In this document: one piece after another, positions 1 to 8,838 of the stretch
Numbering within the stretch: the first letter of the stretch is position 1
How the letters are laid out: the number at the start of each line of letters is the position of its first letter
Assembly: GCF_009793335.1 (NCBI RefSeq)
Contig: NZ_WING01000001.1
Span: 3,348,001-3,412,000, forward strand
Direction of reading: 5' to 3'
DNA length: 64,000 nucleotides
Origin: Actinomadura sp. J1-007
GTDB taxonomy: Bacteria > Actinomycetota > Actinomycetes > Streptosporangiales > Streptosporangiaceae
The notes under the pieces: model-generated
Databases searched by the model: none
What the model saw: the letters and a program-made list of their open reading frames with translations, nothing else
Told to the model about the DNA's origin: nothing
Program-made: the position numbers and the translations under genes

Positions 1-1320
1 CTTCTCCTCCTCGACGGGAGGCGTGGGCGGTTCGGCGCCGTCGGGCAGCGGTACGTCAACCGCCGTTTCCACCGCGGTGTTTGCCATGCCTGGGGGAACG
101 CTCGGTGGAGCCCCCATCCCCTGGCGATTCGTCATCGGAGAGCCCTGCGGGCCCTGATTCGCGCCGTACCCCTGGGCCGGACCCTGTCCACGCGGTGTCG
201 GCCCCTGTCCGTACGCCTGGCCCGTCGGCGCCTGATGGCGTCCCTGGCCCTGCGCCGGGTTCATCGGCGGATTCGGGGACGGACTCCGGGGCGGACCCAT
301 TGGTCGGCCCTGGTTCCGCCCCTGTTCCTGCCCGTACCCCTGTCCGTGCCTGGGGTCCTGTGGCCGATAGCCCTGTCCCTGCCCCTGGCTCTGGGGCGCG
401 TGTCGCTCCGGGGGCGGTCCCTGGGGAGCCGGTGTCTGGGGTGGCGGTGGTGGACGTCGCGGGGTCTGTCCCTGCGGAGGCTGCCCCGGATAGCCCTGCT
501 GTGCTGGGTGATCCCGCCTCGGTCCCGGTCCCTGCCCCTGCTGTCCCTGAGGAGCCTGCGGGGATCGTGGGTTCTGCTGCTGTGAAGCCGGGTGCGGGCG
601 TGCCGGCGGTTGGGGTGCCTGGGGCTGGGGTGCCGGATAGTACGGATGGCCCTGCCCCTGTGGACCCTGTCCAGGTGTCGAAGGCGCCTGCGGAGGCGGA
701 GGGCTCTGAGGTTGTTGAGAACGAGGAGGCCCTTGGGGGCCCTGGGGGCGGGGAGGGCCCTGGGGTGGTCGCGCGGGATATCCCTGCGCCTGCCCCTGGG
801 GTCCCCGCGTCTGCGGAGGCGGAGGAGCCTGGTAGCCCTGGCCCCGTTGGCCCGTTCCCGGTGCTTGCCGTTGACCCGGCCCCGGTGGCTGCTGACCCGG
901 TGCCTGGCCCGGTCCCGGACGTGGGGCCTGCTGGCCCGGACGGGCCTGGCCCTGCGGACCCGGGCGTCCTTGTCCCTGTCCCGGCGGACCTTGACGTCCC
1001 TGCCCCTGGCCCTGGTCCGGTGCCGGACGGCTCTGGCCCTGGGGTGTCTGCGGGTAGCCGGGGCGGCCCGGAGGAGGCTGTGGCGCCCGGCCCGCCGGAG
1101 CGCCCGGAGTCGTCCGGGGCGGGGCTCCGTGTGGCCCCGGACCCTGGGTCGGTTGGACGCGGGTCTCCTGGGCTCCCTGGTCCTCCGGGTAGCCCTGTGG
1201 GGGGTAGCCCGGTTCCGGGGTCGGGTAGCCCGGTTCCGGCGACGCCGCCTCCGGGGGCTCCGCCCCCGGCCGCCCCGTGGGCTCCGGCGTTCGCTGGTCC
1301 CTCTCCCGTCGACCCCTCAC
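1..1320 (-). CDS. murJ: MurJ lipid II flippase, N-terminal low-complexity part (runs off window)
   Basis: The minus-strand frame starting at GTG 1320 stays open to the window edge, about 440 codons, with no TAA/TAG/TGA. It reads as a Gln/Gly/Pro/Tyr-rich tail with recurring QGY, PQG and GYP units (for example PEPGYPTPEPGYPPQGYP) and ends at the edge with an acidic PPVEEEK stretch. MurJ proteins of actinomycetes often have such cytoplasmic N-terminal tails before the 14 membrane helices, and murJ follows the DUF6049 gene in Mycobacterium and Streptomyces. The GTG overlaps a TGA at 1317-1319 (GTGA), which suggests translational coupling. The transmembrane core lies outside the window, so the product name rests on synteny and tail composition. 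The plus-strand open frames here are shadows. Confidence 0.68.
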   Translation of the reverse strand, partial: MRGRRERDQRTPEPTGRPGAEPPEAASPEPGYPTPEPGYPPQGYPEDQGAQETRVQPTQGPGPHGAPPRTTPGAPAGRAPQPPPGRPGYPQTPQGQSRPAPDQGQGQGRQGPPGQGQGRPGPQGQARPGQQAPRPGPGQAPGQQPPGPGQRQAPGTGQRGQGYQAPPPPQTRGPQGQAQGYPARPPQGPPRPQGPQGPPRSQQPQSPPPPQAPSTPGQGPQGQGHPYYPAPQPQAPQPPARPHPASQQQNPRSPQAPQGQQGQGPGPRRDHPAQQGYPGQPPQGQTPRRPPPPPQTPAPQGPPPERHAPQSQGQGQGYRPQDPRHGQGYGQEQGRNQGRPMGPPRSPSPNPPMNPAQGQGRHQAPTGQAYGQGPTPRGQGPAQGYGANQGPQGSPMTNRQGMGAPPSVPPGMANTAVETAVDVPLPDGAEPPTPPVEEEK

Positions 1321-3514
1321 CGGCTGCCTCCGCTTTCCGGCGGCGCCTTGCTCGCATGGCCCGCACTCCGACGCCCACGAAGAGTACGGCAAGTCCGCCG
1401 CCGATGATGAGCAGCGACAGCTGCCCGTACCCGGTGGTACGGATGGTGATGTCCTCGCCGGCGCCGAACTTCCTGCTGCGCGGTCCCGGCGTCATCAGTT
1501 GCAGGTGGACACGGAAGTTCCCGTTCCCCGCAGCCTGCGCCGGAATCCACTTCTGGACCTTCTGCCCGGAATCGAGCACGATCTCGCGGTCGCGCTCGTC
1601 GAGCTGGCCGATCTGGAGCTTGGCGCGGTTCTCGGACTCGGCCGTCAGCAGGACCTTGATGCGCTGGTCGCGCAGCTCGTTGACGATGGTCACGGGGAAC
1701 TTGCCGGAGCTGCCCGCGAGGGACCTCCGGCGTTGCGGGTTGATGATGATGCGGACGCGGTTCATGTCGTCGGCGAGCTCGTCGGACAGCTCGTCGCGGG
1801 CCGCGTGCGCGCGCCCGTACCGCCCGCGCCACGCCGCCGACTCCAGCCGCAGGATGGCGCGCTCGTAGCTGATGTGGCGCTCGTCGGCGAGGACGGCCGA
1901 GAAGCTGGACGCGCGCCGGGCGACGCCGCGCACGCCGTCGAGGTACTTCACCGACAGCTCGCTGTTCTCGTACCGCTCGGGGTAGCCCTGGAACGCGCGG
2001 TCCTGCGGCCGGGCGTTCATGATCTTGTCGAGGGAGGTCTCGGCGAGCCAGGGCGCGCCGCGGGTGTAGTCGAGCAGCCGCTTGGCGAGTCCGGGGGCGG
2101 GGTTCCAGTGCCTGCTGGGGGCGACGACGAGGGTGCGGCGCGCGTTCGGCGCCTCCGCGGCGATCATCGCGGTCTCGGCGAGGAAGCGCTGCTCGGTGAG
2201 GACGGCGGCGCCGGGCGTGCGGGTGTCGCCGCTGACGATCTCGTTGAGCTTCTGGTCGTAGGCGAGGGTCTTCTTGGTCTCGCCTCCGGCCTGCACGGCC
2301 GTCGTGGCGTTCGCCGCGAGGCCCTGGGGCGGGTCCTGGAAGTACGCGCTGCTCATCAGGAACGCGCCGCCGCCCTTGAGGTCGAGGTCGGCGAGCCTGT
2401 TGAGCGTCTCGGGCCCGGCGGTCCCGGCGGCGGGCCAGGCGATGTGCGTGGTCGGCTGCTTGCCGAGGTGCTCGGCGACGAATCCGGTGTTCTTCGGGTC
2501 GTACGCCACGGACAGGTGCGAGTACATCTTGTTGCGCACCAGGGAGATGGCGTCGGGGTCCGCGTACGGCGTGACGAAGTAGGAGTAGGACGGCAGCCGG
2601 GCCGACTGCTTCAGGGCGTTCAGCCAGGCGGACGCGGCGGGGGCGGCCTTCTTGCGGGTCTTGTCCTCCGAACGCGGCGCGCGCACGGTGTAGGAGCGCG
2701 TCATCCGCTGTACGTCGTCCACCAGCGCGGGGTCGATCGCCCACGTCACCGGCGTCTTCGACTGGGCGGGCGCGCTGAGCAGGTCGTCGAGCCGTCCGCC
2801 GCGCGCCAGGTCCTTGCTGAGGCGGTCGTCCATGAACGTCTCGTCGTTCGCGCGGTGCTGCCGGTCGATCAGCGGCCACACCCATCCGACCGACACGGGG
2901 GTGAAGTCCCGCCGCTTCGGCATGAAGGTGATGAACGTGGTCACGCCTCCGACGGTCTGCCCCGCCGCGTTGACCACCTCGACGCCGATCGGGTAGACGC
3001 CGAACCCGCTCAGCCGCAGCGTCCTGGCGGGGACGGTGAACGAGAAGCCCTGCCGGCCGCCCGAGCCCTGGAGCCCGGGGAGCGGGCGCGTGGTGAGGAC
3101 GCCGGGGAGCTGCGAGGCGGGGGCCTCGGCGTACTGGTCGAGCTGGCCGCGGCTGCTGAACGGCCGCGCGCCGTACCGCAGCCGGATGGACGCGCCGGGG
3201 AGCTGGTGGCCCGAGCGGTTCTGGGCGAGCCCGGTCACCGTGATCTTGGACTTCTCTCCGACGGGCTTGGGCGACACCCGAGTCAGCGCCACGCCCACCT
3301 GCGACCGGCGGGCCCCTTGGGGCCGTTCGGCGTCGGGCTGCGCGGGCGACGCCGCCTCGGCGAGCGCCTGGCCCTGCACGGTGGCGGAGGCCGAGGCGGA
3401 GGCGGCGGAGATGCGGAACGGTGCCGCCTGCGACGCCGTCGCGCCGGGGGCCGTGGCCGCGGCGGCGCACGGGAGGAGAGCGGCCAGCGCGACCGCGCGT
3501 TTGACCGTTCTCAC
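1317..3514 (-). CDS. DUF6049 family secreted/membrane-anchored protein (frameshift near the 3' end)
   Basis: The protein starts MRTVKRAVALAALLPCAAAA, a cleavable signal peptide, then has a long extracellular region matching the actinobacterial DUF6049 family. A membrane helix (LSLLIIGGGLAVLFVGVGV, about residues 698-716) and an Arg-rich cytoplasmic stop RARRRRK follow. The family sits directly upstream of murJ and is thought to act in envelope assembly; its biochemical role is unknown. As written, the frame does not stop after the helix but runs on to position 56 through sequence that encodes murJ in another frame. One extra base just after the Arg cluster (about 1325-1360) would shift it to the TGA at 1317, giving about 732 residues and a GTGA overlap with murJ. 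I therefore end it at 1317. Confidence 0.8.
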
Positions 3515-3693
3515 GCCATGTCCGCCCGAGGGCCGCCCGTGACCGTGTGGGCCGCCCGGGGACAGCGGGCGTCGTTTTCCCGCACCACGGGCTCGATGTT
3601 AGTCCCGACCCCGGGGGGTTCAGACCCTTCTGGCCCGCCGGTCCCCGCGATTCCGCGAAGTGCCGGACGCGCCGCGGGCGGCGGGCGGCCCGT

Positions 3694-4182
3694 TCAGAGG
3701 GCGACCGGTTTGGCGCCGCAGAGGGAGAACAGGTCGAGGGCGCGGATCCCGAGGGCCGTGGACGGCTCGCCGGTCGCGGTGTAGACGGCGTCGTCGGCGG
3801 GGACGCGGTCGACGGCGCGTTCGTCGATCAGCAGCGGCATCGTGTCGGGGAGCAGCAGCGGGCAGACGAGGCCCGCGGCGTACTCGGTGAGGGCGTTGAC
3901 CAGGTCGGGCCGCGCGGGGCGGATCAGCCGGGCGCCGACCGCGAGCCGTACCGCCCCGGTCGGCGGGCGCCCGCCCGCCGGGACGATCACCCCCGCGAGG
4001 AACCGCTGGGCCCGGTGCACGTCGTTGCAGGCGTAGACGCGCGTCACCAGGCACCGGACCGCCGGGAGACCGAGCGCCTTCGGCAGCTCGTCGGCGTCGG
4101 CGATCGCGGTGGGCAGCCGCACGATCTCGTGCCGGGTCTCACGTTCGAGAAGCTCTCGGTGGATGGCGAGGGCGTCCTTCAT
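3694..4182 (-). CDS. YbaK/EbsC-type aminoacyl-tRNA deacylase
   Basis: A 162-residue protein of the YbaK/ProX editing-domain family, which hydrolyses mischarged tRNA in trans (typically Cys-tRNA(Pro)). Conserved stretches include the central VNALTEYAAGLVCPLLLP and the C-terminal VYTATGEPSTALGIRALDL, the usual YbaK loop followed by the final helix. I prefer the ATG at 4182 over the longer reading from 4221 because a GGGACGGAG ribosome site lies about 8 nt upstream and homologues begin with a similar MKDALAIHRELLE helix. It occupies the slot where many actinomycetes carry a NUDIX gene between DUF6049 and pcnA. It is transcribed away from pcnA. Confidence 0.8.
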   Translation of the reverse strand: MKDALAIHRELLERETRHEIVRLPTAIADADELPKALGLPAVRCLVTRVYACNDVHRAQRFLAGVIVPAGGRPPTGAVRLAVGARLIRPARPDLVNALTEYAAGLVCPLLLPDTMPLLIDERAVDRVPADDAVYTATGEPSTALGIRALDLFSLCGAKPVAL

Positions 4183-4537
4183 GTCCGGCTCCGTCCCTGC
4201 GGGGACCTTCCCCGCTCGCACCCCCGTTCGTGTGTCCCCGCTACTCCACGCCGCGGGGGGACTCCCCTCTTACCCACGAGGCCCGCATCGACCCCTGGCG
4301 TCCGCTCAGGGCCCGGCCGTACGGGCGGCGGAACGGCGTCCCGCCGGAGCCCGCTACCTTTGGTGTACGGGAGGCTCACCGGCGGACGCGAGGGCGTCAT
4401 CGGGGTGTCCAGAACGTAACCCGGGGATCGCGCCATGTGAAGAGCCCACTTCCCTACGCGTACGGAAGGGTGCTCCCGCGCGCCCCCGGGACCGTCCGAA
4501 AGTCCTTTGTCCGCCGTCCACCAAGGAAATACGCTCG
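4183..4537. other. Divergent intergenic region between the YbaK gene and pcnA
   Basis: About 355 bp separating two divergently transcribed genes. It must contain both promoters. I see no convincing ORF, hairpin or repeat, only an AAGGAA ribosome site for pcnA at about 4523. Confidence 0.5.
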
Positions 4538-6105
4538 ATGGCCGTGCCCCACCAGAACGTGACCCCAGAGCCTTCGCGGACGCAGAAGACCGCGATCGCG
4601 GAGCTGCTGCGCGAGGTCGCGCCCGTAGCCGACGAGCTCGGCGCCCTGTTCTCCGCCGCCGGGCACGAGCTGGCCCTCGTCGGGGCCCGGTCCGCGACGC
4701 GCTGCTGCGCCGTCCCGGCAAGGACGTCGACCTCACCACCGACGCGCCGCCGCAGCGCGTCCTGGAGCTCGTCACCCCCTGGGCCGACGCGGTGTGGACG
4801 ATCGGCATCGAGTTCGGCACGGTCGGGCTGCGCAAGGGCGGGCACGAGCTGGAGATCACCACCTACCGCAGCGAGTCGTACGACCCGAAGTCCCGCAAGC
4901 CCGAGGTGGCGTACGGCACGTCGCTGGTCGAGGACCTGCGGCGCCGCGACTTCGCGGTCAACGCGATGGCGGCGCGGCTGCCCGGCTACGAGTTCGTCGA
5001 CCCGTTCGGCGGGCTGGCCGACCTCCAGCGCCGCGTGATGCGCACGCCGGGCCGGCCGGAGGACTCGTTCAGCGACGACCCGCTGCGGATGCTGCGCGCC
5101 GCGCGGTTCGCGTCGCAGCTCGGCTTCACCGTCGCGCCGGACGTCGTGCGGGCGATGGAGGAGATGGCCGGCCGGATCGAGATCGTGTCGGCCGAGCGGG
5201 TCCGCGACGAGCTGTCCAAGCTGATCACGGGCGCGCATCCGCGCGAGGGCCTGGCGCTGCTGGTCGACACCGGCCTCGCCGCGCACGTCCTGCCGGAGCT
5301 GCCGAAGCTGCGGCTGGAGATCGACGAGCACCACCGGCACAAGGACGTCTACGAGCACTCGCTGATCGTTCTCGAACAGGCGATCGCGCAGGAGGAGAAC
5401 GGCCCCGACCTGGTGCTGCGCCTGGCGGCCCTGCTGCACGACATCGGCAAGCCGAGGACCCGGCGGTTCGAGGCGGGCGGGCGCGTCTCGTTCCACCACC
5501 ACGAGGTGGTCGGCGCGAAGATGACCCGCAAGCGCCTGACCGCGCTGCGCTACCCGAAGGACGTCGTCAACGAGGTGTCCAGGCTGGTGGAGCTGCACCT
5601 GCGGTTCCACGGCTACGGGACGGGCGAGTGGACCGACTCGGCCGTCCGCCGCTACGTCCGCGACGCCGGGCCGCTGCTGGCGCGGCTGCACAAGCTGACC
5701 CGCGCCGACTGCACGACCCGCAACAAGCGCAAGGCCGACCGGCTCCGCCGCACCTACGACGACCTTGAGGAACGCATCGCGAGGCTCGCCGAGGAGGAGG
5801 AGCTGGCCGCGATGCGCCCCGAGATCGACGGCAACGAGATCCAGGAGATCCTCGGCATCCGGCCCGGCCCGCTCGTCGGCAAGGCGTACCGGTTCCTGCT
5901 CGACCTTCGACTCGACCGCGGCATCATCGGCCGCGACGCCGCCGCCGAGGAACTCCGCCGCTGGGCCGCGGCCCAGGGCCTCTTCGACGAACTCCCCGGC
6001 ACCGCCGCCACCTCCCGCGGCGGCGGGGCCGTGCGGGACGGCGACGCCGACGAGGACGGCGACGGAGACGGAGACGGCGACGGGGAGCGGGGTGGCGAGG
6101 CGTGA
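4538..6105 (+). CDS. pcnA: CCA tRNA nucleotidyltransferase (single-base frameshift in the signature motif)
   Basis: Adds or repairs the 3' CCA of tRNA. The reading starts at ATG 4538 ([16 protein letters not shown]) with AAGGAA about 9 nt upstream, and runs to HELALVG, where the frame breaks at the G4 run 4682-4685. One more G restores [19 protein letters not shown], the family GG-x-VRD nucleotide-binding motif followed by the catalytic D-V-D. Downstream are the [11 protein letters not shown] segment, an HD phosphohydrolase domain ([10 protein letters not shown] and LLHDIGK) and the helical tRNA-binding part. The restored length is about 522 residues. It ends in an acidic (Asp-Gly) tail from a hexanucleotide repeat at about 6040-6090, absent from most homologues. 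Its TGA overlaps the GTG of bioA. Confidence 0.9.
6036..6092 (+). repeat. GGCGAC/GGAGAC hexanucleotide repeat at the 3' end of pcnA
   Basis: A run of near-identical 6-bp units encodes an alternating Asp/Gly acidic tail ([12 protein letters not shown]) at the C-terminus of the CCA-adding enzyme. It is a probable slippage-prone microsatellite and does not affect the conserved domains. Confidence 0.6.
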
Positions 6106-7420
6106 TCGACCTCAAGCTGGGGCGGATGAGTCCCGCGGAGAGCGAGCGGCTGCGGGCGTTCGACGGCGAGCACGTCTGGCATCCGTACGCGCCGATGCCC
6201 GCGACGTCGCCCGCGGAGCTGGTGGTGGAGGCGTCGGGCGTGCGGCTGACCCTCGCCGACGGCACCGAGCTGATCGACGGGATGTCGTCGTGGTGGGCGG
6301 CGATCCACGGCTACCGCAACCCGGTGCTGGACGCGGCGGTCACCGCGCAGCTCGGGAAGATGGCGCACGTGATGTTCGGCGGCCTGACCCATCCGGCGGC
6401 GATCGGCCTCGCCGAACGGCTCGTCGCGCTCACCCCCGAGCCGCTCACCAAGGTGTTCTTCGCCGACTCCGGGTCGGTCGCGGTGGAGGTCGCGATCAAG
6501 ATGGCCTTGCAGTACTGGCGGGCGCAGGGCCGTCCCGAACGGCACCGGCTGCTCACCCTGCGCGGCGGCTACCACGGCGACACGTTCGGCGACATGGCGG
6601 TCTGCGACCCGGTGAACGGGATGCACCAGCTCTTCAGCGACGTGCTGGCGCGGCACGTGTTCGCGCCGTCGCCGCCGCTCGGCTACCTCGCCGAGCCGGA
6701 CGAGGCGTACCTGAAGGAGCTGTCCGCCCTCGCCGACGCGCACGCGCACGAGCTGGCCGGGATCATCGTCGAGCCGGTCGTGCAGGGCGCGGGCGGGATG
6801 CGCTTCTACGCCCCGAGTACCTGCGGGCCCTGCGCGACCTCGCCGACGAGCACGGCGTGCCGCTGATCCTGGACGAGATCGCCACCGGGTTCGGCCGTAC
6901 GGGCGAGCTGTGGGGCTGCGACCACGCCGAGCTCGCGCCCGACATCATGTGCGTCGGCAAGGCGCTGACCGGCGGGTACATGACGATGGCGGCGACGCTG
7001 TGCACCGAGCGGGTGGCCACCACGCTCACCTCCGGCGAGGGCGGCGCGCTGATGCACGGCCCGACGTTCATGGCCAACCCGCTCGCGGCGTCCGTCGCGT
7101 CCGCGTCGATCGACCTGCTGCTGTCGCGCGACTGGCGGGCGGAGGTCGACGCGATCGAGGCGATCCTGACCGCGCGGCTGGAGGGCGCCGCCGACCTGCC
7201 GGGCGTCGCGGACGCACGGGTCCTGGGCGCGATCGGTGTCATCGAGGCCGAGGAGCCGGTCGACACGCGGGCCGTCCAGGAGCTGGTGATGGACCACGGC
7301 GTCTGGCTGCGGCCCTTCGGGAAGCTGGTCTACGCCATGCCCCCGTACGTCTGCACCGAGGACGAGACCGGCCACATCGCCGACGCCCTGTACGCGGTGG
7401 CCGAGTCGCTCGGCGCCTGA
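6102..7420 (+). CDS. bioA: Adenosylmethionine-8-amino-7-oxononanoate aminotransferase (single-base frameshift)
   Basis: A PLP-dependent class III aminotransferase that converts 7-keto-8-aminopelargonate to 7,8-diaminopelargonate in biotin synthesis. The N-terminal half has the BioA markers [23 protein letters not shown] and the PLP-binding [18 protein letters not shown]. The second half has [18 protein letters not shown] and the Schiff-base lysine in [10 protein letters not shown] (about residue 286). Between them the frame breaks at the C4 run 6811-6814: FYAP should continue [21 protein letters not shown] but a base is missing. The restored length is about 439 residues, normal for BioA. GTG 6102 overlaps the pcnA stop (GTGA), implying coupled translation. 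No other biotin genes are visible nearby. Confidence 0.9.
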
Positions 7421-7468
7421 ACCCCGGCGGAACGGCGTCCGGCGGTTCACCCGACCGCGGCCCGGGAG

Positions 7469-8767
7469 TCAGTGGGGTACGGGGGCCGGGTCGCGGTGGG
7501 CGGCGGCCCGGGACGAGGCGGTGCGGTAGGCGACGGCGCCCGCGGCGTACGCGACGATGACGCCCGAGAGGGTGGCGTACGAGCGGCCGTCGGCGGGCAG
7601 CCAGGTCGCCGCCGCCGCTGCCGCCGCGGCGAACATCGTGTTGAACAGCATGTCGTACACCGCGAAGACGCGGCCCCGGTAGGCGTCCTCGATCGACTCC
7701 TGGAGGGTGGTGTCCACGCACAGCTTCACGCCCTGCGACACCACGCCGAGGACGAACGCCCCGGCCGCCCACGCCCGTTCGGCGAACGGCAGGCCGAGCA
7801 GCAGCAGGCCGAGGGCCGCGCCGCCGAGCAGCCACGCGATCCACGCCTCCTTGCTGATCCGCCGCACCACCGGCGGGGTGACCAGCGCGGCGGCGAAGTA
7901 GCCCGCGCCCGACACCCCGAGCATCGCGGCGAACGTGGCGAGCCCCCGGTCGGCGTCGGTGCTGAAGTGGTTGCGGCACAGCAGCAGCGTCATGATCAGC
8001 ACGATGCCGTACAGGAACCGGTGGAACGAGATCGCGGCGAGCGCGAGCGCCCCGAGCGGGCGGTGCGCGAGGTGCCGCGCGCCGTCGGCGAGGCCGTGCA
8101 GGACGTTGCCGAGGGCCTCGCTCGTCTGCCGCGTCACGTTCTCCAGGTGCGGGCCGAGCAGGCGGTCGGGCAGCGCCGTCGCGATCAGCCCGGCGGTGAG
8201 GAACAGCGCGGCGGCGCACACCAGGATCAGCGCCGTCCCGTCGGCGCCGCCGCCGAACGCGCGGCGCAGCGCGTAGCCGGCGCCGCCGCCGACGAACGCG
8301 ATCACCGTGCCGGAGGTGACGGCGAACGCGTTGGCGGTGACGAGGTGCTCGCGCCGTACGACGTGCGGGAGCGCGGCCGACAGGGCGGCGAGGAAGAACC
8401 GGTTGACGCCGAGCACGACCAGGACGCCGAGGAAGAACGGCAGGCCGTCCTCGCCCGCCGCGACGAGCGCCGCGACGAGCAGGACGAGCGCGGCCCGCAG
8501 GATCGGCGTCCACACGAGGATCCGCCGCCTCGGCCACCGGTCGATGAGCACCCCGGCGAACGGCCCGAGCGCCGAGTAGGGCAGCAGCGTGACCGCGAAC
8601 GCGGCGGCGGCCTTGCCCGCCGACGCCTGCCGTTCCGGGGAGAAGAACACGTATCCGGCGAGGGCGACCTGGAAGACGCCGTCGGTGAGCTGAGAGGCGA
8701 GGCGCGTGCCGTACAGGCGCCGGAAGTCCCGGCCGCCCAGGATCGCGCGCAGCTCGTTCGCCCTCAC
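7469..8767 (-). CDS. MFS family transporter
   Basis: A 432-residue integral membrane protein with about twelve hydrophobic helices, related to the MFS_1/enterobactin-exporter-like group. The first helix pair is followed by the MFS loop 2-3 signature, seen as GVLIDRWPRRRILVW (about residues 72-86). A second half-repeat begins after LAHRPLGALALAAI. The substrate cannot be read from the sequence. It is convergent with bioA and stands alone. It could also be annotated as a DUF3543-like or hypothetical MFS protein; the fold assignment is safe, the substrate is not. Confidence 0.82.
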   Translation of the reverse strand: MRANELRAILGGRDFRRLYGTRLASQLTDGVFQVALAGYVFFSPERQASAGKAAAAFAVTLLPYSALGPFAGVLIDRWPRRRILVWTPILRAALVLLVAALVAAGEDGLPFFLGVLVVLGVNRFFLAALSAALPHVVRREHLVTANAFAVTSGTVIAFVGGGAGYALRRAFGGGADGTALILVCAAALFLTAGLIATALPDRLLGPHLENVTRQTSEALGNVLHGLADGARHLAHRPLGALALAAISFHRFLYGIVLIMTLLLCRNHFSTDADRGLATFAAMLGVSGAGYFAAALVTPPVVRRISKEAWIAWLLGGAALGLLLLGLPFAERAWAAGAFVLGVVSQGVKLCVDTTLQESIEDAYRGRVFAVYDMLFNTMFAAAAAAAATWLPADGRSYATLSGVIVAYAAGAVAYRTASSRAAAHRDPAPVPH

Positions 8768-8838
8768 CAGATCACCCTATGCGGCCCCGGCGCCCTCGAT
8801 CCGGGGCCCCGGACCGTCCCGGACGGTGCCGCGCGAGG

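Noticed and set aside
81..1868. Long plus-strand open frames over the first 1.9 kb
   Set aside because: They are Pro/Ala/Gly/Arg-rich shadows of the minus-strand murJ tail and DUF6049 gene, with no ribosome site and no family resemblance.
1277..3784. 835-codon plus-strand frame opposite DUF6049
   Set aside because: Antisense frame kept open by GC-rich third positions; translation is Arg/Gly/Val noise.
4538..7420. pcnA and bioA as genuine pseudogenes
   Set aside because: Each is intact apart from one missing base in a G/C run; pcnA is essential in organisms not encoding all CCA ends, and the same deletion pattern recurs through the window.
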